Source: Burkholderia vietnamiensis LMG 10929
GTDB taxonomy: Bacteria; Pseudomonadota; Gammaproteobacteria; Burkholderiales; Burkholderiaceae
Direction of reading: 5' to 3'
Length of the DNA stretch: 64,000 nt
NCBI RefSeq assembly: GCF_000959445.1
Contig: NZ_CP009631.1
Span: 3,162,001-3,226,000, forward strand
The position numbers and the translations under genes were made by a program. Each line of letters begins with the position of its first letter. Position 1 is the stretch's first letter. Shown piece by piece: positions 57,417 through 64,000 of the stretch. The notes beneath the pieces are model-generated. The model was not told the origin of the DNA and made no database searches. It saw only the letters and a list, made by a program, of their open reading frames with translations.

Positions 57417-58952
57417 TCAAGCGGCCTGCGGCAGCCTGAATACGGCTACCGCGCGCCGCAGCGCGTTCGCCTGCTCGGCGAGCGCCTGGGTCGCGGCCGA
57501 GGCCTGCTCGACCAGCGCCGCGTTGCGCTGCGTCGCTTCGTCCATCTGCGCGACGGCGACGTTCACCTGCTGGATGCCGGCGCTCTGCTCCTGCGATGCC
57601 GACGAGATCTCGCCGACGATCGTGGTCACGCGCTCGACCGCGCCGACGATCTCGCGGATCGAGTCGCCCGCGCGGCCGATCAGCACCGCGCCCTGATCGA
57701 CGCGCTGCGTCGATTGCTCGATGAGCCCCTTGATCTCCTTCGCGGCGGACGCGCTGCGCTGCGCGAGCGAGCGCACCTCCGACGCGACGACCGCGAACCC
57801 GCGCCCCTGCTCGCCGGCCCGCGCCGCCTCGACGGCCGCATTCAGCGCGAGGATGTTGGTCTGGAACGCGATGCCGTCGATCACGGCGATGATCTCGCCG
57901 ACCTTCGCCGAACTCGCGGCGATGCCGTCCATCGTCTGGACGGCGTCGGTCATCACCCCGCCGCCCGCCGACGCGACCTCGGACGCGTCGCGCGCCAGTT
58001 GCGCCGCATACTGCGCGTGCTCAGCCGATTTACCGACGATGCCGGTCAGCTCGGTCATGCTGGCCGCGGTTTCCTCGAGCGACGCGGCCTGCGACTCGGT
58101 ACGCGACGACAGGTCGTGATTGCCCGAGGCGATCTCCGCGCTCGCGGTCGCGACCGCTTCGGCGTGCGTGCGCACTTCGTGCACGACCTCCGACAGGCTC
58201 GCCTGCATCGTCTGCAACGCGCGCAGCAGATCGGCGATCTCGTCGCGGCCGGCCGCGTCGACCGTACGCGTGAGGTCGCCGCCGGCCACCGCCTGCGCAC
58301 AGGCGACCGCGCGATCGAGCGGCCGCAAGATCGCGCGACTGAACAGGAAGGCGCCGATCATCGCGATGCCGAGCACGATCAGCATCAGCACGACGCTCGT
58401 CACGCTCGCGTAGCTCGCATCGCGGCTCGCCTGCGCGGACACCGCCGCGCTCTGCTCGGCGATCACCTTCGCCGCGCGTTCGAGCAACGCGGCGGGCGTC
58501 CGGTCGACGCCGGCGACCGCCGCGTCGCCGGCGGAAGGCTCGAAGCCCGCGGCCTTGAATGCGTCGAAGCCGCGGCGATAACCGTCGCCCATCGCCGCAT
58601 GCGCGCGCGTGAACTGCTCGACGAGCGTTCTGCTGTCGCCGGGCGGCAGCTGCTTGACGAGCTGCGCGGCGAGCGTATCGACGGTGCGCTCGCGCGTCTC
58701 GAACGCGTGCCAGTATTTGTCGAGCATCTCCGGCTGCTTGCCGCGCAGCAGCGTGTCCTTCCATTCCTGGACCTGCAGCTTGAATTCAATCAGCGTCGCC
58801 GACACGAGCCGCTCGTTGGCGACCTGCGTCTGGACGTCGTTGGCGAACGTGTCGATCGAGCGATTGAGAATGCGGATGCCGTACAGCGCACCGCCGAACA
58901 TCAGCAGCAGCGCAACGGCGAATGCGAGAGGAATCTTGTAACTGAGCTTCAT
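57417..58952 (-). CDS. Methyl-accepting chemotaxis protein
   Basis: 511 residues. N-terminal helix [23 protein letters not shown], a periplasmic sensing domain (~30-185) of four-helix type, second helix [23 protein letters not shown] domain (~212-262), and a cytoplasmic signalling hairpin with [32 protein letters not shown]. It ends FRLPQAA, so no C-terminal CheR-binding pentapeptide is seen. The ligand is unknown. No other che genes here. Confidence 0.93.
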   Translation of the reverse strand: MKLSYKIPLAFAVALLLMFGGALYGIRILNRSIDTFANDVQTQVANERLVSATLIEFKLQVQEWKDTLLRGKQPEMLDKYWHAFETRERTVDTLAAQLVKQLPPGDSRTLVEQFTRAHAAMGDGYRRGFDAFKAAGFEPSAGDAAVAGVDRTPAALLERAAKVIAEQSAAVSAQASRDASYASVTSVVLMLIVLGIAMIGAFLFSRAILRPLDRAVACAQAVAGGDLTRTVDAAGRDEIADLLRALQTMQASLSEVVHEVRTHAEAVATASAEIASGNHDLSSRTESQAASLEETAASMTELTGIVGKSAEHAQYAAQLARDASEVASAGGGVMTDAVQTMDGIAASSAKVGEIIAVIDGIAFQTNILALNAAVEAARAGEQGRGFAVVASEVRSLAQRSASAAKEIKGLIEQSTQRVDQGAVLIGRAGDSIREIVGAVERVTTIVGEISSASQEQSAGIQQVNVAVAQMDEATQRNAALVEQASAATQALAEQANALRRAVAVFRLPQAA

Positions 58953-59154
58953 GGGGCCTTGAATCGGAAGACGGCGACGACGCGGAAAACGCGCGTTGCT
59001 GACTTCTGTTAACGGCGTAAGGGGCCGGGGCTGAAGCGGCGAAGCCGCGGGGATGGGCGGTGCTGGCGACGTTGCGGAGCGGAATGCCTGCCGGCGCGCA
59101 TGCGGGGCATCGAAGGCATCGACACCGCTTCCGTTCGCGATCGCACGGACAAAA
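58953..59154. other. Leader and spacer between the MCP and the tRNA-Ser terminator
   Basis: About 200 bp with GC-rich stretches and no supported gene. The MCP promoter must lie here or overlap the tRNA region. Confidence 0.4.
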
Positions 59155-59190
59155 CGAAAAACCCCGTGATCCTTTCGAATCACGGGGCTT
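59155..59190 (-). terminator. Terminator of tRNA-Ser(CGA)
   Basis: Minus strand: stem AGCCCCGTGAT / ATCACGGGGT with loop TCGAAAGG, then TTTTTCG. It lies directly after the CCA end of the tRNA. Confidence 0.9.
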
Positions 59191-59197
59191 CGTATTT

Positions 59198-59288
<91 letters not shown>

Positions 59289-59404
59289 TTCCTTGCTGCA
59301 TTTCGCGGTTGGTCGTTTCCGCGAGAAAAAGATTATAAGACGATCACTTCGCGGCTGACAAGCCCTTTCTGAAAATTTTTTACGAGGGCTTCGCAAGACC
59401 CGCG

Positions 59405-60895
<1,491 letters not shown>

Positions 60896-60911
60896 TCAAC
60901 GGAGCAACCCG

Positions 60912-61178
60912 ATGGCCATCGATCTGGACAAGGACGTACGCGAGCGCGCGATCGCATCGCTGCAACGCTATTTCACCGAAAACATGGACGAGCCGATCGG
61001 CAACATCCAGGCCGGTGCGCTGCTGCACTTCTTCGTCGAGGAGATCGCGCCGGCGATCTACAACCTCGCGATCGCGGACGCGCAGGAGCGGCTGCACGCA
61101 CGCGTCGCCGAACTCGACATCGAATGCCACGCGGAGCCGTTCGAATACTGGAACAAGCAGCCGGGCCGCAGGCGCTGA
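60912..61178 (+). CDS. DUF2164 family protein
   Basis: 88 residues. Small soluble protein, helix-rich, with the family pattern AIASLQRYFTENMDEPIGNIQAGALLHFFVEEIAPAIYNLAIADAQERL. GGAG lies 8 bp before the ATG at 60912. Function unknown. It is on the opposite strand to its neighbours serS and rarA. Confidence 0.88.
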   Translation: MAIDLDKDVRERAIASLQRYFTENMDEPIGNIQAGALLHFFVEEIAPAIYNLAIADAQERLHARVAELDIECHAEPFEYWNKQPGRRR

Positions 61179-61206
61179 TGTGCCGAGGCCCGTCGCGGCC
61201 GGCCGC

Positions 61207-62517
61207 TCAATCCTTCTTGCCGGCGTCGCGATCGAGCTCGCGCAGCCATGCGAGCTTCTCGGCGATCTTCGATTCGAGCCCGCGCGGCACCGGCTTGTAC
61301 CAGTGCGGTTCGCGCATGCCGTCCGGCAGATAGGTCTCGCCGGCCGCATACGCGTTCGGCTCGTCGTGCGCGTAGCGATACGCATGGCCGTAGCCGAGCT
61401 CCTTCATCAGCTTGGTCGGCGCATTGCGCAAGTGCACGGGCACCTCGCGCGACTTGTCCTGCTTGACGAACGCCATCGCCTGGTTGAACGCGTTGTAGCC
61501 CGCATTGCTCTTCGCCGCGCACGCGAGATAGATCACCGCCTGCCCGAGCGCCAGTTCGCCTTCCGGCGAGCCGAGCCGTTCGTAGGTTTCGGCCGCATCG
61601 TTCGCGATCTGCAGCGCGCGCGGGTCGGCCAGGCCGATGTCTTCCCATGCCATCCGCACGATGCGCCGCGCGAGATATTTGGGATCGGCGCCGCCGTCGA
61701 TCATCCGGCAGAACCAGTACAGCGCACCGTCCGGGCTCGAACCGCGCACCGACTTGTGCAACGCCGAGATCTGGTCGTAGAAATTGTCGCCGCCCTTGTC
61801 GAAGCGGCGCGCGTTCAGCGTCATCGCGCTGCTGACGAAATCGGCGTCGATCGTCGTCACGCGCGCGGACGACGCGGCCGTCTGCGCCTGCTCGAGCAGG
61901 TTCAGGAAGCGCCGCGCGTCGCCGTCCGCATAGCCGATCAGCGTATCGACCGCCTTGTCGTCGAACGCGAGGCCGTCGAGCGCAATTTGCTGCGCGCGCT
62001 CGAGCAGCTGACGCATCTCGTCGTCGTCGAGCGACTTCAGCACGTACACCTGAGCGCGCGACAGCAGCGCCGAGTTGACCTCGAAGCTCGGATTCTCGGT
62101 GGTCGCGCCGATGAAGGTCACGAGCCCCGACTCGACGAACGGCAGCAATGCATCCTGCTGCCCCTTGTTGAAGCGGTGGATTTCGTCGACGAACAGGATC
62201 GTGTGGCGGCCGGTGCGATTCAGCGTGTCCTTCGCCTGCTCCATCGCCTCGCGGATATCCTTCACGCCGCCGAGCACCGCGGACAGCGCGATGAACTCGC
62301 AGTCGAACGCGAGCGCGGTGAGGCGCGCGAGCGTCGTCTTGCCGACGCCCGGCGGCCCCCACAGAATCATCGAATGCGGCTTGCCGGATTCGAAGGCGAG
62401 CCGCAGCGGCTTGCCTTCGCCCAAGAGATGCGTCTGGCCGATCACTTCGGCGAGCGTCTTCGGCCGCAGCGCCTCGGCGAGCGGCCGGCGCGGCTCGACT
62501 TGAAACAGGTCGGACAT
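61207..62517 (-). CDS. rarA: Replication-associated recombination protein A (RarA/MgsA ATPase)
   Basis: 436 residues. AAA+ clamp-loader-like ATPase acting at stalled forks. Walker A GPPGVGKTT (~54-62), Walker B ILFVDEIHRF (~108-117), sensor 1 IGATTENPSFEV (~140), sensor 2 region, and a C-terminal tetramerisation part. The ATG at 62517 and the length match the family. Order ftsK-lolA-rarA-serS is the common proteobacterial one. Confidence 0.96.
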   Translation of the reverse strand: MSDLFQVEPRRPLAEALRPKTLAEVIGQTHLLGEGKPLRLAFESGKPHSMILWGPPGVGKTTLARLTALAFDCEFIALSAVLGGVKDIREAMEQAKDTLNRTGRHTILFVDEIHRFNKGQQDALLPFVESGLVTFIGATTENPSFEVNSALLSRAQVYVLKSLDDDEMRQLLERAQQIALDGLAFDDKAVDTLIGYADGDARRFLNLLEQAQTAASSARVTTIDADFVSSAMTLNARRFDKGGDNFYDQISALHKSVRGSSPDGALYWFCRMIDGGADPKYLARRIVRMAWEDIGLADPRALQIANDAAETYERLGSPEGELALGQAVIYLACAAKSNAGYNAFNQAMAFVKQDKSREVPVHLRNAPTKLMKELGYGHAYRYAHDEPNAYAAGETYLPDGMREPHWYKPVPRGLESKIAEKLAWLRELDRDAGKKD

Positions 62518-62626
62518 GAACCCTCGCTCCAGATCAAACGGTGGCGGCCGCGACGGCCGCCGGACCCGCCATTATGACAGCCGCACGACCCGGCGGCGGT
62601 GCGCGCCGCCGCAAGCGCGGCGCGCC

Positions 62627-62664
62627 AAAACAGCACGGGCCCGCCGTCGCCGGCAGGCCCGTGC
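62627..62664 (-). terminator. Terminator of lolA
   Basis: Minus strand: stem GCACGGGCC / GGCCCGTGC with an internal GC-rich loop, then TGTTTTGG. It separates lolA from rarA. Confidence 0.7.
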
Positions 62665-62685
62665 AGCGAAACGGCGCGATGCCGG

Positions 62686-63375
62686 TCAGCCGTTGATCAC
62701 GTCCGCGCCCTTCGGCACGACGAACTTGAACGTATCGCTCTTCAGCGGCGGGTTCGTCTGGATGTTGGTGAACGTGAGCAGCGTCACGTTGCCGAACACG
62801 TCGTGCAGCTCCATCGCGGCGAGCGTGCCGTTGCGAAAGCCGATGCCGATCCGCTGGAACTGCGTGTCCTGCGCCTTCGGCAGCATCTCGAGCCAGTCGA
62901 TGCCGCCCTTCTCGCCCGCGTCGCGCAGCGTGTAGTTCTTGTCGAGATCGTTGCTGCCGAACAGGATCGCGGCCGGGCTCGCGCCCAGTGCGCCGTTCAG
63001 CTTGCGCTCGGTCACCTGGTTCAGGTCGCGGTCGTACACGTAGAGCTTGTCGCCGTCGGCCTGCAGCACCTGCTGATACGGCTTCTGATAAGTCCAAATG
63101 AATTTGCCCGGGCGCGCGAACACGAACGTGCCGCTCGAGTTGTCGTTCGGCTTCGGCGCGACCTGTGCGGCGCTCGCGCCCTTGGCCGGCGCCTTGACGA
63201 TCTGCTGCGTGAAATCGCCCCGCGCCGAGCGCACCTGCGACACGAAGGCCTTCAGTTGTTCGGTGCCGCCCGCGAACGCGTGCGTCGCCGCGAGCATCAG
63301 CGATGCGCCGGCGAGCGCCGCGCCAAGCCAGCGCCGCGTCGAACGAAGGGAAGGAACGAACGAATGTTGCTGCAT
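62686..63375 (-). CDS. lolA: Outer-membrane lipoprotein carrier protein LolA
   Basis: 229 residues. Signal peptide ([20 protein letters not shown]), then the LolA barrel: [61 protein letters not shown]. Shuttles lipoproteins from LolCDE to LolB through the periplasm. A ~20-residue insertion ([20 protein letters not shown]) is seen between first strands. ATG at 63375 preferred to an upstream start. It is 46 bp after ftsK. Confidence 0.93.
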   Translation of the reverse strand: MQQHSFVPSLRSTRRWLGAALAGASLMLAATHAFAGGTEQLKAFVSQVRSARGDFTQQIVKAPAKGASAAQVAPKPNDNSSGTFVFARPGKFIWTYQKPYQQVLQADGDKLYVYDRDLNQVTERKLNGALGASPAAILFGSNDLDKNYTLRDAGEKGGIDWLEMLPKAQDTQFQRIGIGFRNGTLAAMELHDVFGNVTLLTFTNIQTNPPLKSDTFKFVVPKGADVING

Positions 63376-63421
63376 GATCCGGTTTTCTCCGTGGGTGGCC
63401 GGCGCCTCGGGCGCCGCGGAC

Positions 63422-64000
63422 TCATTCCGCGTCGCGCGCCGGCACAAGAATTTCGCGGTTGCCGCTCGACGACATCGCCGACACGAGCCCCGACTGTTCC
63501 ATTTGTTCGAGCAGCCGCGCCGCGCGGTTATAGCCGATCCGCAGATGACGCTGCACGAGCGAGATCGACGCGCGGCGGTTCTTGATGACGATCTCGACCG
63601 CCTGGTCGTACAGCGGATCAGACTCGCCGCCGCCTTCGCCGGTTCCCGCGCCGGCCGAACCTTCGTCGCCGTCGACGGTGCCGCCTTCGAGCAGACCTTC
63701 GACGTAGTTCGGCTCGCCGTGCTCCTTGAGCTTCTCGACGACGCGATGCACCTCGTCGTCGGCGACGAACGCGCCGTGCACGCGCACCGGCAGCCCGCTG
63801 CCGGGCGGCAGGTACAGCATGTCGCCCATCCCGAGCAACGATTCGGCGCCCATCTGGTCGAGAATCGTGCGCGAGTCGATCTTCGACGACACCTGGAACG
63901 CGATGCGCGTCGGCACGTTCGCCTTGATCAGCCCGGTGATCACGTCGACCGACGGGCGCTGCGTCGCGAGGATCAGATGAATGCCGGCCGCGCGCGCCTT
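63422..64000 (-). CDS. ftsK: DNA translocase FtsK, C-terminal part (partial at the window edge)
   Basis: The visible part, read on the minus strand, continues from the window end: the RecA-like motor end ([46 protein letters not shown]), an acidic Gly-rich linker ([18 protein letters not shown]), then the gamma winged-helix domain ([43 protein letters not shown]) that reads KOPS sequences. FtsK pumps chromosome ends at division and activates XerCD. The start is outside the window. Confidence 0.95.
   Translation of the reverse strand, partial: KARAAGIHLILATQRPSVDVITGLIKANVPTRIAFQVSSKIDSRTILDQMGAESLLGMGDMLYLPPGSGLPVRVHGAFVADDEVHRVVEKLKEHGEPNYVEGLLEGGTVDGDEGSAGAGTGEGGGESDPLYDQAVEIVIKNRRASISLVQRHLRIGYNRAARLLEQMEQSGLVSAMSSSGNREILVPARDAE

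Overview
This window is GC-rich chromosomal DNA with strongly GC-biased third codon positions. Gene content and order (fdsGBAD, gmk-rpoZ-spoT, minCDE, ftsK-lolA-rarA, GreB, AroQ-gamma chorismate mutase, Gram-negative porin) fit a Burkholderia of the cepacia complex, probably the large chromosome. The genus call is fairly safe; the species is not determinable here. There is no prophage, integrase, IS element or CRISPR array, so this is mostly core genome.

Layout. 0-5.2 kb: NAD-dependent Mo formate dehydrogenase (fdsG partial, fdsB, fdsA, fdsD), closed by a tandem 11-bp repeat. 5.2-16.6 kb: flavin monooxygenase, TPR-glycosyltransferase protein, citrate-type MFS carrier, a membrane protein of unknown role, DUF2968 protein, a C26 glutamine amidotransferase with a disordered N-terminus, a GntR regulator with an amidase, and DsbB. 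17-21 kb: purine-base catabolism (xdhC, a deaminase that looks adenine-specific, guaD). 21-27 kb: a Mn2+ (yybP-ykoY) riboswitch with its UPF0016 exporter, a lipoprotein, pepN, fbp and tRNA-Thr. 27-32.4 kb: a four-gene minus-strand operon headed by a DUF2946 protein (CXXC plus a C-terminal RGPP), then a TonB receptor, a BNR/Asp-box periplasmic protein and a periplasmic thioredoxin-like protein. 32.5-38 kb: small proteins, chorismate mutase, an exonuclease/GIY-YIG fusion, CspA with a strong promoter, a porin and greB. 38-46 kb: three identical tRNA-Arg genes, spoT-rpoZ-gmk-yicC (minus), rph-rdgB-hemW (plus) and tRNA-Ser(TGA). 46-52.8 kb: secreted and lipoproteins, a second MFS carrier, heptosyltransferase, ClC channel and tiny envelope proteins. 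52.9-64 kb: minCDE, GNAT enzyme, AlkB-type hydroxylase, a chemoreceptor, tRNA-Ser(CGA), serS, rarA, lolA and the C-terminus of ftsK.

The most interesting system is the DUF2946-TonB receptor-BNR-thioredoxin operon. Its first gene has both hallmarks of the copper-sensing upstream ORF described in Bordetella pertussis (CXXC sensor and an R-x-P-P arrest motif near the C-terminus), here with an RGPP variant and an extra thioredoxin-like gene. Other points worth a look are the Mn2+ riboswitch, orphan minus-strand terminators suggesting an sRNA near 35.75 kb, a perfect 13-bp inverted repeat at the dsbB promoter, a 35-nt alternating purine-pyrimidine tract before guaD, and several proteins under 60 residues.
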